This document shows positions 22,931 to 32,757 of a stretch of DNA of 52,694 nt, in pieces. The number at the start of each line of letters is the position of its first letter. Positions within the stretch are counted from its first letter, which is position 1. This DNA comes from Candidatus Hydrogenedentes bacterium ADurb.Bin170 (GTDB taxonomy: Bacteria; Hydrogenedentota; Hydrogenedentia; Hydrogenedentales; CAITNO01), in NCBI GenBank assembly GCA_002070275.1, contig MWCY01000020.1:1-52694 (forward strand), read 5' to 3'. A program made the position numbers and the translations under genes. The notes beneath the pieces were generated by a model. It was not told the DNA's origin and did no database searches. It worked only from the letters and a program-made list of their open reading frames with translations.

Positions 22931-23025
22931 AACGAGAGCACACAAGGCGCACCGTTACGTCTTAACCCTCCACTCCGGACACAGATTCACATCGCTTCGG
23001 GAAAACAGGAAAAGTACAGACTGCC

Positions 23026-23808
23026 ATGATTCTTGATGAAATTGTCAATCATAAAAAAGAAGAGATCCTGCTGCGCAAAACAGCTACATCCCTGCGGGAG
23101 CTGGAAGAGCAGTTTGCCGGTATGCCGGCGCCGCCGGACTTTCGTGCCGCCCTGCGCAAGCCCGGTATCAGCGTGATTGCAGAAATAAAACGCAGATCCC
23201 CCTCCCGGGGAGATATCCTGCCCGGGGTGGATGCTGTGGAGATTGCGGTGGTGTACGAGCAGGCAGGCGCAAGGGCGCTCTCTATTCTCGTCGACAATAA
23301 ATATTTTGGCGGCTCGCTGGCGGATCTGAGCAAAGTCGGCAATCATACAGGGCTGCCCTGCCTGTGCAAAGAGTTCATTATCGATCCCTATCAGATTTAT
23401 GAGGCCCGGGCTGCAGGTGCAGCGGCGGTGCTGCTTATTGTCCGGATTCTTACAGACAATGCGCTGCGTTCCTTTCTCTCGGAGATAGAGGGGCTGGGGA
23501 TGGCGGCACTGGTGGAAACGCACAATGAGGAGGAAGTGAAGCGGGCGCTGGATGCCGGTGCGTCGATTATCGGCATCAATAACCGGGATCTTGACACACT
23601 GGAAGTGGATATTGAGACGACGTTCCGTATGAAAAGTCTGGTGCCCGGCGGCAATATTCTGGTGAGTGAAAGCGGCATTAAAACCCGGAAGGAAGTCAAA
23701 CTTCTGGAGGCGTCGGGTGTGGATGCCATACTGGTTGGTGAGTCTCTCCTCACAAGCCGCAATATTCGCGAAAAACTGGAATCGCTGCTCCATGACCCTG
23801 AGGATTAA
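23026..23808 (+). CDS. trpC: Indole-3-glycerol phosphate synthase
   Basis: 260 residues, a (beta/alpha)8 barrel converting carboxyphenylaminodeoxyribulose phosphate to indole-glycerol phosphate. Motifs: VIAEIKRRSPSRGDI (catalytic Lys), ALSILVDNKYFGGS, LCKEFIIDPYQIYEARAAGA, GINNRDLDTLEVD, and SESGIKT near the end. It is the first gene of a four-gene block; trpE, trpG and trpD are not here. It overlaps trpF by 17 bases. Confidence 0.97.
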   Translation: MILDEIVNHKKEEILLRKTATSLRELEEQFAGMPAPPDFRAALRKPGISVIAEIKRRSPSRGDILPGVDAVEIAVVYEQAGARALSILVDNKYFGGSLADLSKVGNHTGLPCLCKEFIIDPYQIYEARAAGAAAVLLIVRILTDNALRSFLSEIEGLGMAALVETHNEEEVKRALDAGASIIGINNRDLDTLEVDIETTFRMKSLVPGGNILVSESGIKTRKEVKLLEASGVDAILVGESLLTSRNIREKLESLLHDPED

Positions 23809-24418
23809 AATCTGCGGCATTACAACTCTGGAAGATGCGCTGGCGGCGTGTGAAGGCGGTGCCGATGCACTGGGCTTTGTGCTGGCACCGGAAGCAAAAA
23901 AGCGCAGTCGTTATATTGAGCCGGAAGCCGCCGCTGCCATTATCGGAAAACTGCCGCCTTTTATTACAACAGTTGCCGTTGTGGTCAATGAGACCGAAGA
24001 GAGACTGAAGCAGCTGCTGAAGGTCTTCGATATGTTGCAGTTGCACGGAGAAGAATCTCCGGAGATATGCCGTCATCTCGGCAGATATGCCTTTAAGGCC
24101 TTTCGCCCGGGCCCCGGGTTCACAGCGGATCTGCTCAGAACCTGGCCCGGAGACTGCTGCCTTCTCGACAGCTGGGTGCCCGGAGACCGGGGCGGTACCG
24201 GTGTTACAGGCGACTGGGCAATGGCAAAGCAGATTGCAGCATTTAAAAAGCTGATACTCGCCGGCGGGTTGACGCCGGAAAATGTGGGTGATGCCGTCAG
24301 GGCAGTGCGCCCTTATGCGGTCGACGCTTCAGGATCTCTTGAAGCATCACCGGGAAAGAAGGATCATGAACGAATCCGTCAGTTTATCAAAGCGGCAAGA
24401 GCAGCCGCCCATGCCTGA
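23792..24418 (+). CDS. trpF: Phosphoribosylanthranilate isomerase
   Basis: 208 residues from the ATG at 23792; a longer in-frame ATG at 23666 lies deep in trpC. Opens [13 protein letters not shown] with the catalytic Cys in KICGIT, then [25 protein letters not shown]-type strand, [29 protein letters not shown] and [15 protein letters not shown]. It isomerises phosphoribosylanthranilate just before the TrpC step. trpC and trpF are separate genes here, not fused as in E. coli. Confidence 0.96.
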   Translation: MTLRIKICGITTLEDALAACEGGADALGFVLAPEAKKRSRYIEPEAAAAIIGKLPPFITTVAVVVNETEERLKQLLKVFDMLQLHGEESPEICRHLGRYAFKAFRPGPGFTADLLRTWPGDCCLLDSWVPGDRGGTGVTGDWAMAKQIAAFKKLILAGGLTPENVGDAVRAVRPYAVDASGSLEASPGKKDHERIRQFIKAARAAAHA

Positions 24419-25601
24419 TGCCCGGGGCAGATATGGCGTTTTCGGCGGGAAATATGTGCCGGAAACGCTGATGTACGCACTGGATCAGTTGGAAGAGGCG
24501 TTTTTGAATGCCCGGCAGGATGCCGCTTTTCAGAAAGAACTTACACAGCTCCAGCAGCAGTATGTGGGGCGGCCGACGCCGCTTTATTTTGCCGGGAGGC
24601 TGACCCGACACCTGGGCGGTGCCCGCATTTATTTCAAGCGGGAAGATCTTGCGCATACGGGTGCCCATAAAATTAATAATGCCCTCGGTCAGTGCCTCCT
24701 GGCGAGAAGCATGGGGAAGCCGCGGGTCATTGCGGAAACAGGGGCAGGGCAGCACGGTGTCGCCACTGCCACCGCCGCAGCGCTGCTCGGGCTTCAGTGC
24801 GATGTCTACATGGGTGCGGAAGATATGGAGCGGCAGCGTTTGAATGTGTTCCGCATGCAGCTGATGGGAACGCGGGTGATTCCTGTCACTTCAGGATCCC
24901 GGACACTGAAAGATGCCATCAACGAAGCGCTGCGCGACTGGGCTGCTCAGGTGGAGCGTACGCATTATGTGCTGGGTACAGTGCACGGGCCTCATCCTTT
25001 CCCTCTGATTTGCCGCGAATTTCAATCCATTATCGGAAAAGAAGCACATGAGCAGATTCTGAAAGCCGAGGGGCGTTTGCCCGATATGATGATTGCCTGT
25101 GTTGGCGGTGGTTCCAACGCGCTGGGGCTGTTTCATCCGTTTTTAAAAGAAGAGGATGTACGCCTGATCGGTGTGGAAGCGGGGGGAATCTCTCTTGTGC
25201 CGGGCATGCATGCCGCACGCTTTGCCGGAGGAACGCCGGGAATGCTTCAGGGGGCTATGAGTTATGTGCTTCAGGATGAGAACGGTCTGATAGGCAGGAC
25301 GCACAGTGTGTCCGCCGGACTGGATTATGCCAGCGTCGGACCGGAGCATGCCTGGCTGCATGATAGTGGCAGGGTTCATTATACCCATGTGAGCGATCAG
25401 GAGGCATTGGATGCGTTTCAATTGTGCAGCCGCCTCGAAGGAATTCTTCCGGCACTGGAAAGCGCTCATGCGGTTGCGGAAGTGATTAAGCAGGCTCCGG
25501 CATTATCTCCGGAAAAAATCATTGTTATGAATATGTCCGGCAGGGGCGATAAAGATGTTGAGCAGGCGGCGCGTTTTATTCTCGCCGGGGAGGAGGCGTG
25601 A
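24366..25601 (+). CDS. trpB: Tryptophan synthase beta chain
   Basis: 411 residues from the ATG at 24366, which overlaps trpF by 53 bases and has GAAGGA very close upstream; an in-frame ATG at 24411 that overlaps the trpF stop is an alternative. TrpB condenses indole with serine using PLP. Motifs: [35 protein letters not shown] with the PLP lysine, [34 protein letters not shown] and [16 protein letters not shown]. This is the TrpB1 type that works with TrpA, the next gene. Confidence 0.97.
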   Translation: MNESVSLSKRQEQPPMPDARGRYGVFGGKYVPETLMYALDQLEEAFLNARQDAAFQKELTQLQQQYVGRPTPLYFAGRLTRHLGGARIYFKREDLAHTGAHKINNALGQCLLARSMGKPRVIAETGAGQHGVATATAAALLGLQCDVYMGAEDMERQRLNVFRMQLMGTRVIPVTSGSRTLKDAINEALRDWAAQVERTHYVLGTVHGPHPFPLICREFQSIIGKEAHEQILKAEGRLPDMMIACVGGGSNALGLFHPFLKEEDVRLIGVEAGGISLVPGMHAARFAGGTPGMLQGAMSYVLQDENGLIGRTHSVSAGLDYASVGPEHAWLHDSGRVHYTHVSDQEALDAFQLCSRLEGILPALESAHAVAEVIKQAPALSPEKIIVMNMSGRGDKDVEQAARFILAGEEA

Positions 25602-25602
25602 T

Positions 25603-26409
25603 ATGAACAGAATAGCACAGCGCTTGGCGGCACTGAAAGAGCAGCAGGCGGCGGCATTCATTCCTTTTATCACGGGCGGCGATCCTGATTTGTCCGGAAG
25701 CGAAGATATTGCGGTGACGCTGGCAGAACAGGGGGCGGATATCATTGAATACGGTGTGCCCTATTCCGATCCCGTAGGCGACGGCATTGTGATTCAGGAG
25801 GCTTCTTTGCGGGCACTGGCACAAGGAGTTACGCTCAGGAAAATTCTGGCTTCTGTTGAACGCATCCGGAAAAGAAGTGATGTGCCTCTGATGCTTTTCA
25901 GCTACTTGAATCCCATTTTAAGCTACGGCGTGGAGCGTTTCGCCCGTGATGCGGCGGCGGCAGGTGCAGACGGCGTGCTGTGTGTGGATCTGCCGCCTGA
26001 TGATGCGGAAGACTACCGGAATGCGCTCAAAGCGAACAATCTCGAATCAATTTTTCTTGCAGCGCCAACAAGCACCGATGCCCGGCTGCAATTTATAGGC
26101 AGTGCTACGGGCAGCTTTGTTTATTACATATCCAGACTGGGTGTAACAGGCGAGCAGGCAGCACTCAGCACCGGGCTGGCGGCAGCAGTCGCACGGGTTC
26201 GGGAGCAATGCGGCAAACCGGTGGCAGTGGGTTTCGGCATTTCCACGCCGGAGCAGGCGCATGAAGTAGCCGGAGCAGCCGAAGGCGTTGTGGTCGGCTC
26301 CGCAATTGTCCGTCTGATAGCACAAAAGGCGGGTGCACCTGATATGCTCCGGACTGTTGCGGAATTTGCACGGCATCTTGCTGAAGCAATAAAAAAAGGC
26401 AATATCTGA
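25603..26409 (+). CDS. trpA: Tryptophan synthase alpha chain
   Basis: 268 residues; the ATG at 25603 lies one base after the trpB stop, with GGAGG upstream. TrpA cleaves indole-glycerol phosphate to indole, which is channelled to TrpB. Visible: FIPFITGGDPD, the catalytic Glu in IIEYGVPYSDP, the catalytic Asp in DPVGDG, DLPPDDAED and VGFGISTPEQA. The usual ADGP motif reads GDGI here; both catalytic acids are kept, so activity is expected. Confidence 0.96.
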   Translation: MNRIAQRLAALKEQQAAAFIPFITGGDPDLSGSEDIAVTLAEQGADIIEYGVPYSDPVGDGIVIQEASLRALAQGVTLRKILASVERIRKRSDVPLMLFSYLNPILSYGVERFARDAAAAGADGVLCVDLPPDDAEDYRNALKANNLESIFLAAPTSTDARLQFIGSATGSFVYYISRLGVTGEQAALSTGLAAAVARVREQCGKPVAVGFGISTPEQAHEVAGAAEGVVVGSAIVRLIAQKAGAPDMLRTVAEFARHLAEAIKKGNI

Positions 26410-26457
26410 TGTACGGACTGGCAGAAATCTTTCGGGAAAGCAACTGCAGAGCCTTTT

Positions 26458-27165
26458 ATGAAAACAAATGATACGATAATGCCCTCAGACAGACCAGCCA
26501 TTGATGTCGAAGGGCTGCCCCGTGAGCGCCTGGAAAAAGTGGGAGCCGCAGCATTAACTGATGCCGAGCTGCTCGCTGTGATTCTGAGCGGCGGAAGCGA
26601 TGAGCAAAAGGCGCTGGAACAGGCAAGACTGCTTCTGGACTCCTTTTCTATTCTGCAGCGTATGGGCAATGCAACGGTGAGCGAAATACAGTATGTATCA
26701 GGCATCCGAAAAGAACAGGCAATCGCAATTAAAGCGGCCTTTGAGCTGGGAAAACGCATGGCTGAATATAAGCGGCATCCCGGCACCTGTATTCAAAGTG
26801 CGAAGGATGTAGCCGATATGCTCATGCCGGAATTCCGGACCTACGAGACGGAACGGCTGATTTGTCTGGAAATGTCCACCAAGAACGAAGTGCTTGCCCG
26901 CCATGACATCAGTATGGGCGGTCTGGACGGAACAAGTGCGCATCCCCGTGATATTTTCTGCACACTGGTGCGGAACCGTGCTTCCGCAATGATTATTGTG
27001 CATAACCATCCGAGCGGCAATGCACAGCCCAGCCAGGCGGATATACAGATTTCCCAAAAGCTCTGCAAAGGCGCGGAATTGCTGGGCATACGCTTTCTTG
27101 ATCATATCATCATCGGTGACGGCTCTTTTGTAAGCCTGAAAGATCAGGGGCTGCTGAAAGGCTAG
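26458..27165 (+). CDS. radC: RadC-family JAB-domain protein
   Basis: 235 residues. N-terminal UPF0758 helix-hairpin-helix part (LPRERLEKVGAAALTDAELLA; SGIRKEQAIAIKAAFELGKR) and a C-terminal JAB/MPN metal-binding domain with the motif HNHPSGNAQPSQADI and a later GDGSFVSLKDQGLL. The name RadC is historical; the family's role in repair is doubtful. It lies 48 bases after trpA and may be read with it. Start codon choice is uncertain because the ribosome site is weak. Confidence 0.92.
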   Translation: MKTNDTIMPSDRPAIDVEGLPRERLEKVGAAALTDAELLAVILSGGSDEQKALEQARLLLDSFSILQRMGNATVSEIQYVSGIRKEQAIAIKAAFELGKRMAEYKRHPGTCIQSAKDVADMLMPEFRTYETERLICLEMSTKNEVLARHDISMGGLDGTSAHPRDIFCTLVRNRASAMIIVHNHPSGNAQPSQADIQISQKLCKGAELLGIRFLDHIIIGDGSFVSLKDQGLLKG

Positions 27166-27219
27166 ACGGAATTCTGATTTACTGGCGGCTGTGCTGTGCC
27201 GTGAAAGGAAATTATTGTC

Positions 27220-27870
27220 ATGGATGCTCCCTTCAGCGGATGGCAGGAAGGTCTGCGTTACTATCTTCCGCTTTTTATCCTCGCACTTGCCGCAACGGTT
27301 GTCCTGTGGCGGCTGCACTGGCAGTGGGCGGCGCTTCCTTTCTGGTTTGCCGCTTTTTTTGTTCTTTTCTTCTTTCGCGATCTCCCGAGGCAAAGTGATG
27401 CGGATTCTTCCACGCTCATTTCTCCTGCCGATGGTACTGTGGTCGCCATAGAGGATCTGGAAGAATCACCGCACTACGACGGGCCGTGCCGGCGTGTGTC
27501 CATTTTTATGTCTGTCTTTAATGTGCATGTTAACCGGGCACCTTTCGACTGTACAGTGCGGGATGTCCGTTATGCACCCGGCGCTTATATAAATGCCATG
27601 AAAAAAGAAGCGAGCAAGATCAACGAATCCAATGCTCTGTGGCTTGACACACCGCATGGTTCCGTGACGGTGCGGCAGATTTCCGGAGCCATTGCACGTC
27701 GCATTGTCTGCCGTGCGCAGCCGGGCAAATCATTGACACGCGGCGAAAAATTCGGCATGATTAAGTTCGGCTCCCGTGTGGAAGTGTATCTTCCGCCCGA
27801 AACAGAAGTGCTGGTTTCTCTCCAGCAAAAAATCAAATCCGGCGAGACGCCGTTGGCGAAATTCCAATGA
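27220..27870 (+). CDS. psd: Phosphatidylserine decarboxylase proenzyme, short (PSD-A) type
   Basis: 216 residues. It decarboxylates phosphatidylserine to phosphatidylethanolamine. A hydrophobic N-terminus (about 13-52, ending FFFRD) is followed by LISPADGTVVAIED, VSIFMSVFNVHVNRAP and the self-cleavage site KFGSRVEVYLPP, where the Ser after Gly becomes the pyruvoyl group. This compact form is common outside enteric bacteria. AAAGGA lies upstream of the ATG. It overlaps pssA by four bases (ATGA), so the two steps of PE synthesis are coupled. Confidence 0.95.
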   Translation: MDAPFSGWQEGLRYYLPLFILALAATVVLWRLHWQWAALPFWFAAFFVLFFFRDLPRQSDADSSTLISPADGTVVAIEDLEESPHYDGPCRRVSIFMSVFNVHVNRAPFDCTVRDVRYAPGAYINAMKKEASKINESNALWLDTPHGSVTVRQISGAIARRIVCRAQPGKSLTRGEKFGMIKFGSRVEVYLPPETEVLVSLQQKIKSGETPLAKFQ

Positions 27871-28802
27871 CTCCTTCACTTTTTCAGAAAAATCGCACTC
27901 CCCGCCGCTTTCTCCGCATTAATGTGGTGGCAAGCATTCTGACTACCATGAATCTGTACATGGGCACGACCAGCATACTGGCAAGCATCGGTCAGGAATT
28001 TCAGTGGGCGGCAACATGTATCCTGCTGGCAATTCTCTTCGATACCTTTGACGGATTTGTTGCACGGCTCACGCACAGTGTGTCCGACTTCGGCAAGGAA
28101 CTGGACAGTCTCTGCGATATGGTTTCCTTTGGTGTCGCCCCTGCTGTGCTCGTGTTCATGGCGTATCTGCCGCCCGATGCACATCTCCCCCTGTCGCCCC
28201 GAACGGAATCTATTGTCGGTATGACAGGATCGTACATGGCTATCATTTTTGTTATCTGTGCGGCATTGAGGCTGGCACGCTTCAATACCTGGCATGCCGG
28301 GCGTTCGGATTTCTTTATCGGGCTGCCGTCTCCGGCAGCTGGAGGTACCCTTGCGGCTTTTGTACTCTTCCTTTTATATTTTGAGAAAAGCCTCAATGCT
28401 CATGCGCTGGGATCACTTGCCTATGTCGCTCTGGGACCGACTTCCGTTTTTCTCGCTTTCCTGATGGTCAGCTCCGTGCAGTATCCCAAAAACAGGCTGA
28501 AGACATTTCTTTTCAAACCGCGTCATGCATTTCAGGCGCTCGCTATAACAGCGTTTTTTATTGGGATCATTCATTACGCCATGGTCAAAAGCGTGTCTCT
28601 TGTGCTGTTTCCGCTGGCATGCCTCTATGTCCTGTACGGGCTGGGGGATACCTTGTATGGCAAAGTGACGGGCCGGGAGCCGTCGAATATCGCCAGAGAA
28701 GACATGGAAGCACCTGAAAATGACGACGTCACGGAGGTCGGCCTTCAGGCAGAAGGGGAGGAAAACGAAATCTCCAGTGGCGACTCCCTCGCCTCCTTTT
28801 AG
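27867..28802 (+). CDS. pssA: CDP-diacylglycerol--serine O-phosphatidyltransferase
   Basis: 311 residues, integral membrane protein with about seven hydrophobic segments. The CDP-alcohol phosphatidyltransferase signature is complete: DTFDGFVARLTHSVSDFGKE, then LDSLCD, with all conserved Asp residues. It makes phosphatidylserine for the adjacent Psd. The last 45 residues are acidic and polar (APENDDVTEVG and onward), longer than the usual family end. It may share a transcript with psd. Confidence 0.95.
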   Translation: MTPSLFQKNRTPRRFLRINVVASILTTMNLYMGTTSILASIGQEFQWAATCILLAILFDTFDGFVARLTHSVSDFGKELDSLCDMVSFGVAPAVLVFMAYLPPDAHLPLSPRTESIVGMTGSYMAIIFVICAALRLARFNTWHAGRSDFFIGLPSPAAGGTLAAFVLFLLYFEKSLNAHALGSLAYVALGPTSVFLAFLMVSSVQYPKNRLKTFLFKPRHAFQALAITAFFIGIIHYAMVKSVSLVLFPLACLYVLYGLGDTLYGKVTGREPSNIAREDMEAPENDDVTEVGLQAEGEENEISSGDSLASF

Positions 28803-28880
28803 TTTTTTCTCCGATGCGCCACGTCTCTAAAATTAACTCTTTTCTTGTTTACTATGCTTAACGAATGATTAGACCTGTCC

Positions 28881-28909
28881 TTGCTTATACGGAGAATAAA
28901 CAGCATAAT
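28881..28909 (+). promoter_or_regulatory. Candidate promoter of nifJ
   Basis: TTGCTT, 17 bases, CATAAT. The transcript would begin near 28917, giving a leader of about 170 bases that carries the hairpins described next. Confidence 0.4.
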
Positions 28910-28935
28910 ATGCGTATTCCCGCAACCTGACAGGT

Positions 28936-28983
28936 GCCCCTGATCTGCTTTGCAAAAAAGCAGATCGATATGGGGGCTTTTCT
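28936..28983 (+). terminator. Terminator-like hairpin in the nifJ leader, with an alternative pairing
   Basis: Inner perfect 10-bp stem GATCTGCTTT / AAAGCAGATC around a GCAAA loop, extended by GCCCC / GGGGC across a small bulge and followed by TTTTCT. The first bases, CCCCTGATC (28937-28945), can instead pair with GATCAGGGG (28987-28995), which would break the hairpin. A palindrome ACCTG-A-CAGGT lies just before (28926-28936 region). It may terminate psd-pssA, or act as an attenuator for nifJ. Confidence 0.55.
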
Positions 28984-29085
28984 GCTGATCAGGGGAAAAT
29001 AATTTCTCTTTTGCAGAAAAAAGCGGGCAAACCTCTTGATACCTGATCAATGCAGTGCTACGACCTACAGATTGGAGTTAAAAAC

Positions 29086-32000
29086 ATGACCAGACCGATG
29101 CGTACCATGGACGGTAATGAAGCGGTTGCAAATGTAGCTTACCAGGTAAGCGAAGTGGCAGCCATTTACCCGATTACCCCTTCTTCGAACATGGGAGAAT
29201 GGGCGGATCAGTGGATGTCTGAAGGCAGGCCCAATATTTGGGGAACGGTGCCTACTGTAGTTGAAATGCAGAGCGAGGGCGGCGCTGCCGCAGCCGTTCA
29301 TGGCGCACTGCAGACAGGATCCCTGACAACTACTTTCACGGCATCGCAGGGTCTGCTGCTCATGATTCCGAGCATGTTTAAAATCGCAGGCGAGCTGACC
29401 CCTGCCGTATTTCATATAAGTGCCCGTACCCTGGCGACCCATGCGCTGTCCATTTTCGGCGATCACAGTGACGTCATGTCCGCCCGCAGCACCGGATTCG
29501 GTATGCTTGCCTCCGGTTCCGTCCAGGAAGCCCAGGACATGGCGCTGATTGCCCATGCAGCCACCCTGGCAGCCCGGATACCCTTCATGCACTACTTCGA
29601 CGGTTTCCGTACGTCCCACGAAGAAAACAAAATTGAAGTGCTGCAGCCCGCCGACATGCGTGCCATGATTGATGACCAACTGGTCTTTGCCCACCGCATG
29701 CGCGCAATGTCGCCGGATCGTCCCGTGCTCCGCGGTACTGCCCAGAACCCCGACGTGTTCTTTACCGCCCGCGAGGCCTGCAATCCTTTTTATGAAGCCT
29801 GCCCCGCCATTGTGCAGCAGACCATGGATAAATTTGCTGCCGTAGTCGGCCGTCAGTATCACCTTTTTGATTATATCGGCGCTCCAGATGCGGAGCGGGT
29901 GATTGTGCTTATGGGTTCCGGAGCGGAAGCGGCAGCGGAAACCATTGATTATCTCGTGCAGAAAGGCGAGAAAATCGGTGCCGTTATTGTGCGTCTCTAT
30001 CGTCCGTTCTCCGCAGCCGCCCTTCTTGCTGCCTTCCCGAAAACAACGAAAGTGATCGGCGTTCTTGACAGGACCAAAGAGCCCGGAGCCGCAGGCGAAC
30101 CTCTGTTCATGGATGTTGCCACTGCTGTTACGGAAGCAACGATCAACGGCAACTCTCCCTTCGCAGTGCTGCCCCGCATTATCGGCGGTCGTTATGGTCT
30201 TTCCTCCCGCGAATTTACTCCTGCCATGATCAAGAGTATTTTTGACGAGATGCGCAAAGAGGAGCCGAAACGGCGCTTTACTGTCGGTATTAACGACGAT
30301 GTTTCCCATACCAGTATTTCCTATGATCCCTCCTTCTCCACGGAGTCGCCGGAAACCACCCGTGCGCTCTTCTACGGTCTGGGTGCGGACGGCACTGTGG
30401 GCGCCAATAAAAACTCCATCAAAATTCTTGGTGAAGACGCAGGTTTCTATGCGCAGGGCTATTTTGTGTATGACTCGCGCAAGTCCGGGTCCATGACCAC
30501 ATCTCACCTGCGTTTCGGGCCCAAGCCCATCCGGAGCACCTATCTGATTACCCGTGCGAACTTTGTCGCCTGCCATCAGTTTTCTTTCATGGAGAAATTT
30601 GATGTGCTGCGCTGCGCCGATGAAGGCGCTGTATTCCTGCTGAACAGCATCTACGGACCGGATGAGGTCTGGGATCATCTGCCGAAGACAGCCCAGCGGC
30701 AGATCATTGAGAAGAAACTTAAATTCTTCATTATTAACGGCTTCGAAGTGGCAAAAGCGGCCGGTATGGGCGGACGTATCAATACCGTCATGCAGACCTG
30801 CTTCTTCTATATCAGTGGTGTGATGCCGCAGGCGGCTGCCATTGAAGCGATTAAAACCTCCATTAAAAACACCTACGGCAAGCGGGGCGACACCATTGTT
30901 CAGAAGAACTGGGCCGCTGTGGATATGGCAGTGGAACATCTGCATGAAGTGAAAGTGCCCGGCACCGTAACCAGCACCTTCGATATCCGCCCCGCAGTGC
31001 CCGCCCATGCTCCGGAATTTTTGCATGAATTCACCGCTGCCATTCTGGCGGAAAGCGGCGAGACCCTTCCGGTAAGCAAAATGCCCGTAGATGGTACCTT
31101 CCCCACAGGGACGACCCAGTGGGAAAAGCGGAACATTGCCCTTGAAATTCCTGAGTGGGACGAAGAGATCTGTATCCAGTGCGGTAAGTGCGCTCTCGTG
31201 TGTCCCCACGGCGTAATTCGCGCCAAAATTGTGGAAGAAGAAACCCTGGCGGATGCGCCTGAAGGCTTTAAGTCGGCGCGCGCCAAATGGAAAGAATTCG
31301 CCGATAACCGCTATATCATGCAGATTGCCCCGGAAGACTGCACAGGCTGTGCGCTCTGTGTCCAGGCGTGTCCGGTGAAAAATAAACAGCAGCCCAAGCT
31401 GCGGGCGATCAATATGGTGGAACAGGCGCCCATCCGTGACCGGGAGAGAGAACGCTGGAATTACTTCCTGTCACTGCCCGAAGTGGATCGTGGTGCCGTC
31501 AAGATGAATCTCGTAAAAGATGTTCAGCTGCTGCGGCCGCTTTTTGAATTCAGCGGTGCCTGTGCAGGCTGCGGCGAAACACCCTATGTGAAGCTGATTT
31601 CCCAGCTCTTCGGCGATCGCCTGTATGTCGCCAATGCCACGGGCTGCTCTTCCATTTACGGCGGTAATCTGCCGACCACGCCCTGGGCTTTTAATGCGGA
31701 CGGACGCGGCCCGGCGTGGAACAACTCCCTCTTTGAAGATGCAGCGGAGTTCGGGCTCGGGATGCGTGTGACCATTGACAAACAGAAAGAATTTGCTGAA
31801 GAACTGGTCAAACGGCTGGAAAGCCAGATCGGCGGAACCCTGGCTGCTGAACTTCTCAGCGCTGAACAGAAAACCGAAGCAGGCATTCAGGCGCAGCGCG
31901 AACGGGTTGCAGCACTGAAGGAAAAACTGGCGGCCATCGGCACTGGTGAAGCCAAAGTGCTTGCCCATGTGGCGGATTTCCTGGTGCGGAAGACGGTGTG

Positions 32001-32664
32001 GTCCATGGGCGGTGACGGCTGGGCGTATGACATCGGCTATGGCGGTCTGGATCATGTTATTGCTTCCGGCAAAGACATCAACCTGCTTGTGATGGATACG
32101 GAAGTGTATTCGAATACGGGCGGGCAATGCTCCAAAGCCACGCCGCGCGGTGCCGTCGCCAAGTTTGCGGCAGGCGGAAAGCCCGGCTCCAAAAAAGATC
32201 TGGGACTTATTGCTATGACTTACGGCAACGTTTATGTTGCGCAGATTGCCATGGGTGCCAATGATTCCCATACAATCCGTGCCATTCTCGAAGCTGAAGC
32301 CTATGAAGGACCTTCCATAGTCATCGCCTACAGTCACTGTATTGCTCACGGCTACAATCTGGTGATGGGTCTCGAACAACAGAAAAATGCTGTCCAGTCC
32401 GGTCACTGGCCCTTGTACCGCTTCAATCCTGCACTGAAAGCGGAAGGCAAGAATCCCTTCCAGCTCGACTGCAAAGAGCCGGCGCTGGATCTTGACAAAT
32501 ACATTTATAATGAAACACGCTATAAGATGCTGACGCTCAGCCAGCCCGAACTTGCGGCTTCCCTTCTGGAAGGGGCAAAAGAGGACGTGGCTGCCAGATG
32601 GCGCCTCTACAGCTATCTTGCGAAGATGGAGTTTGGTTCCGAAAACGAGACCGCGGTTGAATAA
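29086..32664 (+). CDS. nifJ: Pyruvate:ferredoxin (flavodoxin) oxidoreductase, single-chain
   Basis: 1192 residues from the ATG at 29086 (GGAG eight bases upstream; the ATG at 29050 is less likely). Converts pyruvate and CoA to acetyl-CoA, CO2 and reduced ferredoxin. All domains of the homodimeric enzyme are present in order: N-terminal pyrimidine-binding domain (AIYPITPSSNMGEWAD; QGLLLMIPSMFKIAGEL), the gamma domain (KSGSMTTSHLRFG), a two-cluster ferredoxin domain (CIQCGKCALVCP from C696; CTGCALCVQACP from C752), and the TPP domain (CAGCGETPYVK from C826; NATGCSSIYGG; GDGWAYDIGYGG) with the further cluster Cys in SHCIAHGYN. Length is typical. It is the central step of anaerobic carbon flow; a DHODH-like gene follows. 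Confidence 0.98.
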   Translation: MTRPMRTMDGNEAVANVAYQVSEVAAIYPITPSSNMGEWADQWMSEGRPNIWGTVPTVVEMQSEGGAAAAVHGALQTGSLTTTFTASQGLLLMIPSMFKIAGELTPAVFHISARTLATHALSIFGDHSDVMSARSTGFGMLASGSVQEAQDMALIAHAATLAARIPFMHYFDGFRTSHEENKIEVLQPADMRAMIDDQLVFAHRMRAMSPDRPVLRGTAQNPDVFFTAREACNPFYEACPAIVQQTMDKFAAVVGRQYHLFDYIGAPDAERVIVLMGSGAEAAAETIDYLVQKGEKIGAVIVRLYRPFSAAALLAAFPKTTKVIGVLDRTKEPGAAGEPLFMDVATAVTEATINGNSPFAVLPRIIGGRYGLSSREFTPAMIKSIFDEMRKEEPKRRFTVGINDDVSHTSISYDPSFSTESPETTRALFYGLGADGTVGANKNSIKILGEDAGFYAQGYFVYDSRKSGSMTTSHLRFGPKPIRSTYLITRANFVACHQFSFMEKFDVLRCADEGAVFLLNSIYGPDEVWDHLPKTAQRQIIEKKLKFFIINGFEVAKAAGMGGRINTVMQTCFFYISGVMPQAAAIEAIKTSIKNTYGKRGDTIVQKNWAAVDMAVEHLHEVKVPGTVTSTFDIRPAVPAHAPEFLHEFTAAILAESGETLPVSKMPVDGTFPTGTTQWEKRNIALEIPEWDEEICIQCGKCALVCPHGVIRAKIVEEETLADAPEGFKSARAKWKEFADNRYIMQIAPEDCTGCALCVQACPVKNKQQPKLRAINMVEQAPIRDRERERWNYFLSLPEVDRGAVKMNLVKDVQLLRPLFEFSGACAGCGETPYVKLISQLFGDRLYVANATGCSSIYGGNLPTTPWAFNADGRGPAWNNSLFEDAAEFGLGMRVTIDKQKEFAEELVKRLESQIGGTLAAELLSAEQKTEAGIQAQRERVAALKEKLAAIGTGEAKVLAHVADFLVRKTVWSMGGDGWAYDIGYGGLDHVIASGKDINLLVMDTEVYSNTGGQCSKATPRGAVAKFAAGGKPGSKKDLGLIAMTYGNVYVAQIAMGANDSHTIRAILEAEAYEGPSIVIAYSHCIAHGYNLVMGLEQQKNAVQSGHWPLYRFNPALKAEGKNPFQLDCKEPALDLDKYIYNETRYKMLTLSQPELAASLLEGAKEDVAARWRLYSYLAKMEFGSENETAVE

Positions 32665-32721
32665 TCTGCCGGTGCTTTTGTCGGTACAGTTGAGTATAAA
32701 AACCCAAACCTGCAAATCCGG

Positions 32722-32736
32722 CACGCCCCGGGCGTG
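32722..32736. promoter_or_regulatory. Palindrome CACGCCC-C-GGGCGTG before the DHODH-like gene
   Basis: Seven-base arms around one C, ending four bases before the GGAGGAGG ribosome site. It may form a small hairpin that affects translation, or be an operator. Confidence 0.4.
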
Positions 32737-32757
32737 ACACGGAGGAGGAAAAGATAC

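Noticed and set aside
22931-23025. A trp attenuator leader peptide before trpC
   Set aside because: No short ORF with Trp codons and no paired terminator/antiterminator hairpins were seen.
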